Positions 25,926 through 36,610 of a stretch of DNA of 64,000 nt are shown here, in pieces. The notes under the pieces are model-generated. The model saw only the letters and a program-made list of their open reading frames with translations, did not search any database and was not told the origin of the DNA. Both the position numbers and the translations under genes were made by a program. Source of the DNA: Talpa occidentalis (taxonomy: Eukaryota > Chordata > Mammalia > Eulipotyphla > Talpidae); assembly GCF_014898055.3 (NCBI RefSeq), contig NW_026555331.1:111349194-111413193 (forward strand), written 5' to 3'. Numbering within the stretch: the stretch's first letter is position 1; the number at the start of each line of letters is the position of its first letter.

Positions 25926-26410
25926 GATGATTACATAGTTCTACTGTTTATCACGGCACTATTTTTAATACGTAAGACATGGAAACAATCCAAATGCCCA
26001 AAAATAGATGACTGGCTTGAGAAGATGTGTTATATACACACAATGGAATACTATTTGGCAATCAAAAAAGAGAAACGTGTGCCACTCCCAGCAACATGGA
26101 TGGAGCTCAGTGAAATAAGAAGGAAAAAGAAAAATATCAGATGGTTTCACTTATAGGAGGAATACAGGGGAAACAAATAAGGGATAAGAAAAAAATAACA
26201 AAAATAAACAAATGAACAAAATTAGCAGGCAACCATAAATCAGACACATTCTGCAGGGGAGAGAGAGGGTGGGAATAACGCAAGGGACTATGGTAATGGT
26301 TCATAGGTAAATTGGTGGTGGGAATTTTACAGGTACTATACCTAAGAGGAGAAAGCAAACATTGTACAAAAAGGAAAATGATGTAAAATATATATAAAGT
26401 AATAGCAAAA
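25926..26410 (+). mobile_element. Sense half of the same L1 (ORF2 C-terminus and 3' UTR)
   Basis: The plus strand encodes a recognisable L1 ORF2 C-terminus (K-T-W-K-Q-S-K-C-P, then M-E-Y-Y-L-A-I-K-K and A-T-W-M-E-L) over about 75 codons, followed by an L1-type 3' UTR ending near acattgtacaaaaagg and an A-rich end. It is a 5'-truncated retroelement copy and not a host gene. Confidence 0.8.
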
Positions 26411-28570
26411 CATCTCAAAAGTTCAATCATTCACATGTCCATTGACATGCAAGGGAGTTAGGACTAGTTCATGGACTTTAGGGGGCATCCACAGAGGATA
26501 AATCCTGGGCTGTGGGCTGATTCTGAGATGAGCTCTCACTACTCTGTCCTCCCTCTGCTGCTGGGGTAAGAAGAAGAAAATCACAACATCCTGTATTAGA
26601 ACCAATAAAGACATGGAAGTGGCAGGGACAACACATGCCCTGCTGTAGGAGTCAGGCAGAGGAAAATGGGGTGACTCTCCACTTCTGGCAGTGACAGAGA
26701 AAACATGCTGGGGTTTCCCTCCAGGGTCCCTCTACCAGTTTTAACAGTCCATTCCTTACCCAGCCAGACAGCAAGTAGGATGGGGGAAAAAAGGATCTAC
26801 AAGTTCTGAGGCCTCTTCACTGAACAGTGCACACTATGTCTAGATCATTTAACCAAAACATCCAAGAAAGACACTGCCAAAACCACCCTGGACATGTAAG
26901 GCCAGGATATTGGTGGTCTTCTCTTCACTAGATGAAAGAAGTCATCTGTAAAATACACCTGCCACCCCCTGCCCATCAAGGAAGTGAATAATACAAAGGC
27001 CAGAGACTTTTTGCTTAAACTGTGTGTAACTTCACTGAATGCTCACCTTTAGCTGCTTTCCTGCTCAGAATCCTTTTTGCTATTTGCTGGATCAAGGAAG
27101 AGAAAGGCAGTGATCAAAAGGAAGAAAAATATTCCAGAGGCTTAAGCACCCTCGGCCATCAAAACAACTCTGAACATAGAACTCCAACAGTGGCTACTTA
27201 AGCAAGAAAGTTGAAAAATGATTCTAAAAGATTCTACTCATCTGAGAAATACAAGCCAAGAATCATCTCAACCTTCCCAGAGGGCTATGTCCTGTCCCCC
27301 AACAAAGCTGCCTCACTTTGCCCCCATTTAGCACTCGACTCCCTCAGTGTTACTGCTATAGCACAATTTAGTAATATACAACATTGGCCCCCAAACACCT
27401 CACCATTGTTTCTACAGTCAGTATTCATTTAGATTTTCAATGTTTCTTGCATTTCCCAGTTAAGACAGAAGACAAATACTAGATGTATAGATGGTCGTAC
27501 CCCACATAAACAATTTTCATAAAAGAGTAAAGAAAATAATGGAGAATGAGAGTTAGGCTAGGAGAGAAAATAGTAGGTAATACATAAAAGTTATCTGCTG
27601 AGAACAGTAGGCAAATCTGCTTTAGCAGGGAGGCCAGCTGGGTGGCTTACAATGCTTCTAGCCCCTGCAGGGTCCTGAAGAAGGCTGTCCAGGCCCCTGA
27701 GGGAGCCAAGAACACCTTTGTTTTTATCCCACAAGTTCACACTCCCCATGGTTGATAAGCAGAGCTGGGTGTCCTATTGGCAGGTTGTTAGAATTCTGGG
27801 GTCTGGTTGGGAGCCAATGGATGTGGTTTTATACCAACTGCTGGCTGATTCTCTCCCTTGGTTTCACTTAAGGGCTTGAATCTGCAGGCCAGTTACATCC
27901 CATTGGAGCAAAACTGTACCTAGAAATGATTAGGGCTAGGACTTTCTTGCATTTCAGATGTAGAAAGTGGGTGTCTGATCAAAATGGACCAGAGCACAGT
28001 GTGAAGGAGGCAGAAAATAGAAGATCTAGTTCCTGGCAGCACATGCGGTCCACATTGGGACCTCCTGAATTCTGCTGCTAACATTTAGAGATTACGTGTG
28101 AATGACAGTGTAAGAAAATATTTGCTATTCTTTTGTTTTGAACATCTATTGTTTAGGGGTCATATCTTTAACTGTTTGAATGCAAAGTGCTCGGCTAGGA
28201 ATACTTTCCTAATTATTAAATCATTTATATGAGAAAAATGATTCATTTTACAGAAAATCTGCTTTTCAAGGCCTTGCTGCAAAAAGCAGGTAAAGCCACA
28301 GAAATTAGGTAAATGTCAAAATTTACTTTCTGCAGTTCCCACACATATGTTCTATATTCTTACTAATGCTACCCTTGTGCTCTAAGGGACTGAATCATAT
28401 TATCAGTAACGGAAATTCAAGAGACAGAAATGGCTCTAAAACATGAACCAAGTCCACTTTAGCTGAGTTCTCCTCTACATAGAATGATTTTTGTAAAAAC
28501 TCACCTGATTTCAGGGACAGGGACATAGTATTTTGGTATATCAGTAGTTTCAAGGCAGCCTCTGGCTTTA

Positions 28571-28857
28571 TTTTTTTTTTTTTAAAGCTTTATTTTATTT
28601 TTTTATGCATACACAAGAGCTGGAGTGTAAGCTAGAGGTGCAGGAAGTGGCGGTGAGAAGATTCACCAGAGACAGAGTGGGGAACAGAACAGGCAGACTA
28701 ACTGAAATGCACTGCTAAGTGGAGCAGTGGGTGCGACAGGAGAGATCTGCTGCATGATGTGGGTCAGCTCCCTGGCTGGGGATCAAACTCATGCTGCAGT
28801 GGCTGCCATTAGCCTTATAGTGCTAAGACTTAACCCCTTGTGCCACCAGGGAGGCTC
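28571..28857 (-). mobile_element. tRNA-derived SINE, older subfamily
   Basis: A reverse-strand copy ending tgccaccagggaggct, with many substitutions. It is flanked by a perfect 15-bp duplication, cagcctctggcttta, at 28556-28570 and 28858-28872. Confidence 0.92.
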
Positions 28858-29595
28858 CAGCCTCTGGCTTTAAAATAAATAAATCAAATCACAATAGGTG
28901 ATTCTAAGACAGTGTTCGAATCACTGCCAAGTGACTTAAAGGTATTCTTTAACATCTAACAAGCATGTGAGCTGGCGAAGAATGACTTTCTCTTCCCACT
29001 GACCACACACAGGACAGTTGGCTGAATGGGAAGTGAACCCAGAACCACTATAGGGTGAGGTTCCTTTCAGCCTCAGGTCACAACATTTTTGCAAGCTGAT
29101 CAATACATCACCTTGTTTTAAGTATGTTTCTGTCTAAACACACCTTATTTAATATATATCATTGACTCATAAACATTAAATTCAGTCAGCAGCACTATAA
29201 TTCATTCCTAACCGAAGCCATTAACACATGGATTTTCTCTTGAAGGCACATCACTTAGGAAAACTAGAGAGCACTCCAGCACTATTCCTGGTGGACTTTT
29301 TAGAGTGAAGTCACCAACACACAGCACAAAATTAGGAATAAACAAAGCCCTCACAAGGCTACGAAAAAGTTCCTTTTTACTGTCAGAGAGCTAATAAGCT
29401 ATAAGGCAGAGCATCATCTGTTGGCAACTCCATATTTTGCTATCATGTAGGTGCGTGTGAATGCCTGGGGAAGCATAACAATGATTGATCTGTGGTTACA
29501 AACAAATGTTAGCAAATAGGTAAAGCTTCCAATAAAGATCATGAGCACTGACTGCATATTTCAAAGACCTTAAATTTAAAATTTTCTATAATCTG

Positions 29596-29859
29596 GGCCT
29601 CCCTGGTGGCGCAGGCAGTTGAGCTCAGCACTGTGAAGCTGTCCGCAGCATCTGCAGTGCCGGTTCGATCCCCGTCAGCCTCGGAGCAACCCACATGGCA
29701 AGCAGACCTCTCCTGTCTTGTCCACTGCTCCCCTCAGCAGTGTATTTCGTCAATCTGCCTGTTCTGCTCCCCGCTCTGTCTCTGGTGAATCCTCTCACCC
29801 TCCCGCGCATCTGGCCTGTACCCTGGCTCTTGTATAAATTTAAAAAAATAAAAAATGAA
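29596..29859 (+). mobile_element. tRNA-derived SINE, older subfamily
   Basis: Begins ggcctccctggtggcgcag, with B box ggttcgatcccc, and ends atctggcctgtaccctgg, ctcttgtataaattt. The flanks attttctataatctg (29581) and attctatataatctg (29860) form an imperfect target duplication. Confidence 0.92.
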
Positions 29860-30119
29860 ATTCTATATAATCTGTCCCTCATTTGCAAAACCAGCTCTGT
29901 TTCTCTTTGCCCCGTGTAATAGAAATTATCTGCAGCTTCCCAAGCACACACTGTTCTCTCATCTTTAACCAATACTGTGCACCAAATATGTTCTTCCTAT
30001 TTTCTATACCTAAGGTGTAACTTTCACATTCTCCCATCACCATCTTTTATAGTGACTTGGGGCCCTGGGATCCATTCCAAGATAATCTTAATATCTTGTA
30101 ATTATAAGATCATCATAAT

Positions 30120-30330
30120 TATACCTAAGGGCAGAATGTGCCAGGCACAGTTATTTATGAGTATCTGCTCATTCAACCCACAACACAAGTCTATTGATAA
30201 AAAAAACTATTGTGCCCCCATTTTAAAGTTGAGAAAACTGAGACTTAGAAATGTCAAGTAACTCTCCCATGGTACTCAACTATGAGTGGGAGTCAGGAAT
30301 AATCTCTGGGCAACCTCAAGCCAGAGCCCC
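30120..30330 (-). repeat. MIR SINE remnant
   Basis: ccccattttaaagttgagaa, actgagacttagaaatgtca and agtaactctcccatggtac form the antisense MIR core; the start tgccaggcacag fits the 3' MIR part. Confidence 0.65.
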
Positions 30331-30375
30331 AGCTTAATCCCTGTGTTATATTCTCAAAAGTATCTGCAGCATTTA

Positions 30376-30660
30376 TTTATTTTTTTTTAAGATTTATTTT
30401 TATTTATTTCTACAAGCACTGGGTACAGTCAGAAGCGTGGGAGGGTGAGAGAATTCACCAGAGCCAGAGCGGGGAGCAGAGCAGGCAGAAGGACCGAAGT
30501 ACACTGCTGAGGGGAGCAGCGGGCGGCAGGAGAGGTCTGCGCGCCATGTGGGACCCTCCTCCGGTGGCCGGGGAGCAGCCGGGGATCGAACTGGCGCTGC
30601 AGAGGCTGCGGGCAGCTTCGCAACCCAGCGCTCAACCGCTTCGCTCCACCGGGGAGGCCC
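30376..30660 (-). mobile_element. tRNA-derived SINE, younger subfamily
   Basis: A reverse-strand, nearly consensus copy with high CpG content. A perfect 17-bp duplication, agtatctgcagcattta, lies at 30359-30375 and 30661-30677. Open frames through it are by-products of its GC-rich sequence. Confidence 0.95.
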
Positions 30661-31426
30661 AGTATCTGCAGCATTTAGAGTAAGTTGCTTCCTTCTGAGG
30701 TCTGAGAATGGAGATGGAGGAAGAGATATATAAATATGCATTTCACTTCATTCCCTGCCATCTGTATTTGAGAAAAAATATAGTGAAATGACACCAAGCA
30801 CTGCATATGTAATTATGTATAATTATACTTGTGTAACTATGCATAATTATTTTCTAACACCCCAAAAATCCTCTAACAATTTGAACAGGAATCTATTTTA
30901 ATAATTTTTCATCTTTTTATTTTTTGTATTTTCTGGTGCTTTGATAATGTGGGTTCTAGCTAGCACTAGAGAGACAGCACTTTCCCAGGTGAACTGATTC
31001 CAACATAGGAAGTGTGCCTTTCATATGCAAACCAACCAATCCAAATGCATACACCAAACAGCTTCCTGTGAACACTTGTTCAACAGGCTAAACTAAGGTA
31101 AAATTCACAAATAAAGAAGGCATCAATTGGAAATCAAGCCAGCAAAATTCTGAAGGGTCTCCAGCCAGGAACACAACACTTCAGAGTATGAAAACCACTT
31201 AACACAATGCTTAGTCATGATAATCAACAGAGTAGAGTTTGTGCACAGGTATTTCAAAATAAAGTCATTCTGAAAAATAAGCATCTGCCTTTTATCATCT
31301 TGATAGATACAAGCATCTTCCTTAGAAGTTCCAATAGGAATAAGATTATCCCAGGTACACTGCCCCCTCTTCTCCACAGGGGACCTACAAAGGCATGTCA
31401 TTTTGAAACTAAAGAGTTACTAAGGG

Positions 31427-31755
31427 GGCCTCCCCGGTGGCGCAGCGGTTGAGCGCTGGGTTGCGAAGCTGCCCGCGGCCTCTGCGGCACCGGTTCAATC
31501 CCCGGCTGCTCCCCGGCCACCGGAGGAGGGTCCCACATGGCGCGCAGACCTCTCCTGCCGCCCGCTGCTCCCCTCAGCAGTGTACTTTGGTCCTTCTGCC
31601 TGTTCTGCTCCCCACTCTGGCTCTGGTGAATTCTCTCACCCTCCCGCGCTTCTGACTGTACCCAGTGCATGTATAAACAAACAAACAAAACAAACAAATA
31701 AATAAATAAATAAATAAAAACATGCCTCTATAAAAAAAAAAAAAAAAAAAAAAAA
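31427..31755 (+). mobile_element. tRNA-derived SINE, younger subfamily with extended 3' tail
   Basis: Close to what I take as the family consensus: ggcctccccggtggcgcag, B box ggttcaatcccc, body cctctcctgccgcccgctg and end tgtacccagtgcatgtata, then (CAAA)n, (TAAA)n, the module acatgcctctat and a poly(A) run. A 12-bp duplication, agttactaaggg, lies at 31415-31426 and 31756-31767. Confidence 0.95.
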
Positions 31756-32437
31756 AGTTACTAAGGGATCCTAGAAGATTAACAGCTTTGTTTTAAAAGC
31801 AGACATTTGCTATGTTATGGCTCACCACACAAGTTATTTAACTACTTTATATTGAGACTTTAGAATTATTTCATCAGAAAAGTCTGCTCTGTTGGGACGC
31901 TGTGCTAAGAAGGAATGTGGGCCCATCTGCCTTCTCCAAGGTGTTGGGCTTTATTATCCCTTAACAAACTGTTCTTCTTGCCTTGTTGGAGCAACGGTGC
32001 CTTCCACTTTGGAAAAATCTAAAAAGCTGCCAATGATTTCCCTGATATTGGAATGAGGGGTAGCTGCCCAGTTTCCTACTGAGGAAACTGATGTCCAAAC
32101 ACATTAAATGACTGGCTCACTGGCCCTTTGTTTGTGAGGATGCAATATGAAAATAAAATTTAGACCCACTTGACTTGAAAAATTTGTCACCTACAACTTC
32201 CTGAGCAACTACTTAGGGAAGATGAAAGGAAAAATAGCAATCTTCATTTTAATGAATTGAACTTCGTTTCAAAGATCCAAAAGATTTCTCTTGAAGGAGT
32301 TAACAGGAAGGATTCTAGTAAAGCGTTAACAGGCAAGATCATTTCTCCTTCAGAAACCCAGAAAGAATTCTGCACCTGGATGGCTTACAACATCTACAGC
32401 TTTGCGGCCACTGCTTTCAGCGATTTCTGCACGATGG

Positions 32438-32451
32438 CCGCTAGGTGGCAC
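32438..32451 (+). promoter_or_regulatory. Candidate CTCF-binding motif in a CpG-containing unique segment
   Basis: ccgctaggtggcac matches the CTCF core with only the permitted A/G variation at position 3. The surrounding 32350-32480 keeps several CpG dinucleotides (gcggcc, agcgat, cacgatgg, aacgag, ttccgt, gtcgct) in an otherwise CpG-poor intron, which suggests constraint or lack of methylation. Confidence 0.55.
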
Positions 32452-33169
32452 AACGAGCATATGATTCCGTTTACTGGGCTTGTCGCTGACCTGTATCAAA
32501 AGTAGAAATCGAATTTTGCATTTTCAACAAACTTCAAATGTGCTGCAAATCCCTGGCAGAACAAGAAGATGGAATGGCAATGACTCAAGTGTACGGATGT
32601 TCAGGTGTCCACCAGGATGAGTGACAGAACCCTGGGAAATGCACATTTCCTGATCTCTTGCTTGACTATTTCCATGTAACTTCAGAGTGAGAGACATTGG
32701 ATGATTGTGGAAAGCTCCTCAGGAGATTCGGATAAGCCTTGTCCAACACACAAAAGTACCACTAAGGAGGATATGAGGGTGAGGTAGAATAGAATGTAAG
32801 CCCCATCCATATTCTCTGGACTAAACTTCTGGCAAATGAGCTCTGCTGATATGCTGGTGGGTGACAACCAGGGCCAGGATCACCCACAAGCTGTGATTGT
32901 TGACACACACCAAGTGCAAGGAACTCCTGCCTGTCCATCCGGCATAAAGTTTTTGTTAAAAACTTACAATAATAGATTCAATTAACAGATCAAATGGAAT
33001 ATCAAGGTTAAAATACAGGACACAATGATATCAAAATGATGCCATAATACCTCTGCAAAAATAAGTTGCAAAGCTGAATACAATGTTTCATAAATATACT
33101 CGTTAGAAAATTATCATTATAAAATAATAATTTATTTGATTTATTTTAGATTTAAGAAAGATTCAAAAA

Positions 33170-33650
33170 CTTGGAAAGTTTTCAAATTCAAAAGATTTGG
33201 AAAGATTCAAAAACTGGTCACCCTGATTCACTATTGGTGAAGTGGAACAGATTCCCTTTTATGTAGAAAGTAATGTGCTAATATCAGAAGCCTTAGAAAT
33301 ATATACCACAGGAATAACAGTTCCACAAACTTATCCTAATGATGCGACCCTCGATGTGGATAAATAGTAGTAGCAAAGATAGTAATTAAAGATTTAGTGG
33401 TAATTTCAAAATATTGAGATATTTAGTAAAAGGGCTTGGTTAAATAAACTGTAGAATATCCAAATAAAGAAAAACTCATTCATGAACAACAATATATGTA
33501 TTACTGAGGTAAAAAAATTTTGAAGGTAATTTCCATGAACTGTTTCCAAAATTAACATGTAAAGCATGACACCAATGGGTGTAAATATTAACAGTAGTGT
33601 ATATACATTATTTTTCAATGAAAGTTACTTGAAATTATTAAGCCATGCCT
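33170..33650 (+). mobile_element. Ancient L1 3'-region fragment
   Basis: The stretch with acagttccacaaacttatcc, aagggcttggttaaataaac and gtagaatatccaaataaag resembles a decayed old L1 3' region. Confidence 0.45.
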
Positions 33651-34356
33651 CATAATTTCCAGTCATTGCAGCCAAAATCTCATTTATGTCATTTAAGATG
33701 GAGGTTAAATTGAAAACCCAATTTTACCCATGTATAATTTGAGATTAATTAGTACAAGGTCACACAGAAAAAGGGTGGTGACAAAGGTAAGAATGGAACT
33801 CAAGCAGAAACAAAACAAAAGATTAAATTCAAGAGAAGCTGTGTTTAGACTTGCCAAAACAATCTAAAAGATACCTTATTAGCATTCATAGCAAGAACAA
33901 ACTTTTAGGAAAATACAAATTTTATAAAACTCATGATTAAATTTCAGGAGACTCTCAAATCAATCTTGATATGAAATTGATGAATGAATAATCCAATCAG
34001 TAACCCAAATAATAAAATCATCCCACAGTTGCCATCATCCTTTTAATTCAAATATAACCTTAAGCACCTTGTGAACTAGATTTAATGAAGTCTAGATGCA
34101 TTCTGGGCTAACTACTCTTGGTTACACTTAATCAGAACTGAATAAACAAACTCAGTATTAGTCACACTTGTGCAAGTTATTCCATTTCCCTGCAGCCAGA
34201 AGATAATTTCATGTGATCCTGTTTAAATCAGCTAAACATCTGGAAAATGTGGAAACTATTCAGTAAGGCACAAGAGGACCACACGCCTGTCAGAGGAGAC
34301 ATCAGTGCTGTGACCGAGGTCAGACCCCGGGATGATGAGGGAGATGGCTTACTTAC

Positions 34357-34488
34357 AATGAAGCCGAGCTTTTTATAATCCCGGGTGTACATGGACTTGC
34401 GCTTCTCCATGCTGCCACTGCTGTTATTAGGTTCAGACTCTGCATCAAAAGCAATTCTTCGAAGTTCAAATATAATGTCCCTCTGAGC
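34357..34488 (-). CDS. ELMO1: ELMO1 coding exon, 132 nt (about residues 319-362), start of the ELM domain
   Basis: Forty-four codons on the minus strand, [10 protein letters not shown] onward to D-Y-K-K-L-G-F-I, match ELMO1 at the N-terminal edge of the ELM (CED-12) domain. The segment [14 protein letters not shown] is a basic, serine-rich loop typical of ELMO1. The acceptor is ctctctaaccccttcag and the donor ATT-GTAAGT is strong. Both ends are phase 0. It is the last ELMO1 exon in the window; the expected continuation (N-H-V-N-P-A-M-D-F) was not found at lower coordinates. ELMO2 and ELMO3 are the alternatives, but the exact wording of this and neighbouring exons fits ELMO1 best. Confidence 0.96.
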
Positions 34489-35883
34489 CTGAAGGGGTTA
34501 GAGAGGGAAAAAAAGGGGAGGGATATTGAGCTGCTTTCACTGTGTGACATTACATATACTCCCTCTGTCCCCAGTGTCCAAATGAATCACTGTATTCAGG
34601 CAAAAGCAAAACAGATAAAAGACAACCAATGTTCTGAGTTTGGGCTCTGAATGCTTCCCCTCCTGCCACTCTCCCTACTGGTCAGCCCTGGCTTTATTCC
34701 ATGATAATCCCCACAGCCAAGTCACTGGCGTGCTGATATCAATTTACAAGTGGAGTTCCAAGACAGCCCCAAACATGATGACGGCTTGTCACTGGAGAGG
34801 CTGAGGGGGAGAGCTGGGAGGACACAGTTAGACACAAAGTGAAAGGCACATGAGGTTCATTAAAAGTGTGCAAGTGAAAAGTGGCTCCTAACTCCACTAA
34901 GAAGTGAGTTCATCAAAAGCCTTAAAAATGGTCCAAATGGTCAATTTTATATTATGTAAAGTTACCCACAATATGTAAAAATGGGGAGATTAATAAAAGG
35001 AAAGATTTCCAAACAAAACAGGGAGGGGGGGCATTCTACATTAAGATGCACTGCTCCCCTCCCCCGGAAGTGATAAGGTGAATATCTCATCTCTCTGGGA
35101 TGATGGCATTTGGCCTTGACAAAAGTATAGGGCACACGGCAGGCAGCTTCTTAAAGCCTCTTTATCATTCTTAAATCGCATGGCCTCATGCCATGAATGA
35201 ATTGCTGTGGCATTTACACACTTCACATGTGCACTCACATCTGCAATAGATCAGGCCCTCATGTGCCAATAATGAGTGTTTTCGTTTCCAAAGCTGTAGC
35301 GCTGTTTAAGTTGAAAATGTGCTACAGCAGGGCTCCCAGCTGCTTCCTCTCACTCTGTCCTCACGCTGTAAAGTTCCCCAAAAGCCTTTGGATGGAAACA
35401 TAACCTTCCCTGTACAATAGAGACCTTGAGAGAACTGGAGCAAATAGCCAACCAACAAAAATGTAAGTCCAAAAGTCAGGTTAAACCTGGGAAGAGTCCC
35501 AGGCATTGATCACTGCAAAAGTTACTTCCTCAAAGTGCAGAATACTATCAGCTACCAAGAGACCCCACTCATCTGGGAACTTGACTCCAAAGCTATTACC
35601 AGCTATTAGTACTGGGGCTCGGGGTCAACATCTGTACACACATGACACCAAACTTTCTTATCCCATACAGGAAAGGCATGTATGTTTGATATATAATGAA
35701 AAAAAAAACATATTTTATTCTCTAATCCTAGATCCACCCTAATTTTAAGTGCTCACAAGTTCAAAGATGGTAATAAAACAATAACATCATAATCTAAAAC
35801 TATTGGTTTCTAAGAAGACTTAGGAAAGGTTTCTCACCACACTCTGCCTCCTCTGTGCCCACTGCTGTCTAGTGAACACTCAC
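34489..35883 (-). other. ELMO1: ELMO1 intron, about 1.4 kb
   Basis: A short intron free of recognisable transposons, which is unusual for this window. It includes the stretch around 35060-35300 that I list separately as a candidate conserved non-coding element. Confidence 0.85.
35060..35300. promoter_or_regulatory. Candidate conserved non-coding element
   Basis: A repeat-free block of complex sequence in a short, transposon-free intron. It has a GATAAG motif near its left end and a dense middle (tctttatcattcttaaatcg, catggcctcatgccatgaat). This is a guess from sequence texture only; an alignment is needed to support it. Confidence 0.25.
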
Positions 35884-36006
35884 CTGGTCCTGGGGGTCCA
35901 TCTTGGTCATCATTCTGTCTTCAAGGAGATTGAAGGTTAGTACCTGCAGCACATACAGCTGGTGTGCCATTTCATTGTTGATGGCCCGCTGAGCTCGGAT
36001 GACATG
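35884..36006 (-). CDS. ELMO1: ELMO1 coding exon, 123 nt (about residues 278-318)
   Basis: Forty-one complete codons on the minus strand, from [10 protein letters not shown] to T-K-M-D-P-Q-D-Q, give the linker between the armadillo-like region and the ELM domain. The acceptor is aatcatctttctag, with a short pyrimidine tract, and the donor CAG-GTGAGT is strong. Both ends are phase 0, so skipping would stay in frame but remove 41 residues. Immediately upstream in the transcript, beyond about 36 nt, is an antisense SINE, so this exon has very little unique intron sequence left for branch-point recognition. Confidence 0.96.
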
Positions 36007-36041
36007 CTAGAAAGATGATTCAAAAATAAATGTTTTTTTTT

Positions 36042-36307
36042 GGGCCTCCCCGGTGGCGCAGCGGTTGAGCGCTGGGTTGCGAAGTTCGATCCCCGGCTGC
36101 TGCCACCGGAGGAGGGTCCCACATGGCGTGCAGACTTCTCCTGCCCGCTGCTCCCTCAGCATGTACTTCGGTCTTCTGCCTGCTCTGCTCCCCGCTCTGG
36201 CTCTGGTGATTCTCTCACCCTCCGCGCTTCTGACTGTACCCAGTGCATGTATAAACCAACCAGCAAACAAATAAAGCATGCCTATAAAAAAAAATAAATA
36301 AATAAAT
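36042..36307 (+). mobile_element. tRNA-derived SINE, younger subfamily, deletion-rich, next to an ELMO1 exon
   Basis: Begins gggcctccccggtggcgca 36 nt upstream of the ELMO1 exon at 35884-36006, antisense to the gene. Compared with the copy at 31427 it lacks about 24 bp after gttgcgaag, further blocks of a few bases, and several single bases (for example cagcatgtact and ctctggtgattctc). An 18-bp duplication at 36024-36041 and 36308-36325 includes a run of nine T. Confidence 0.94.
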
Positions 36308-36341
36308 AAATAAATGTTTTTTTTTAAAGAAAAAACAAAAG

Positions 36342-36610
36342 TTTTTTTTTTTTTTTTAAGATTTATTTATTTATGCATACAAGAGCTGGGTACAGGCCAG
36401 AGATACAGGCGGGTGAGAGGATTCACCAGAGAAAGAGTGGGGAATAGAACAGGCAGACTGACTGAAATACTCTGCTAAGGGGAGCTGCAGGAGAGGTCTG
36501 CTTCGCCATGTGGGTTGCTCCTTGGCCGGCCGGGGATTGAACTTGTGCTGCAGAGGCTGCGGACTCCTTCATAGTGCGGTGCTTAACCCCTTGGCCACCA
36601 GGGAGGCCCC
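36342..36610 (-). mobile_element. tRNA-derived SINE, older subfamily
   Basis: A reverse-strand copy, only about 17 bp beyond the duplication of the previous SINE. It ends ggccaccagggaggcccc and starts with a poly(T) run and gatttatttatttatgc. The flanks aaaacaaaagttt and aaacaagttt are weakly similar. Confidence 0.88.

Larger units (their letters stand above)
1..34356 (-). other. ELMO1: Part of a very long ELMO1 intron (more than 34 kb)
   Basis: Everything below the 132-nt exon appears to be one intron. I checked the minus strand for the next ELMO1 coding block and saw none. The contents are SINE copies, L1 fragments of several ages, MIR remnants, a hAT-like and a MER2-like DNA transposon fossil, and two candidate CTCF motifs. 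Stretches such as 5900-7300, 7500-15500 and 26450-28500 show no element or gene I can name; open frames there are short, lack splice context and look like chance. A separate gene nested in this intron cannot be excluded by eye. Confidence 0.75.

Noticed and set aside
25923..26156. A 77-codon frame with clear protein similarity
   Set aside because: The similarity is to the L1 ORF2 C-terminus, so it is annotated as retroelement sequence and not as a host gene.
30400..30741. Open frames of 80-115 codons over SINE copies (also 29625, 31398, 48639, 48671)
   Set aside because: The frames follow the GC-rich SINE body and recur in every good copy; they are repeat-derived, not genes.
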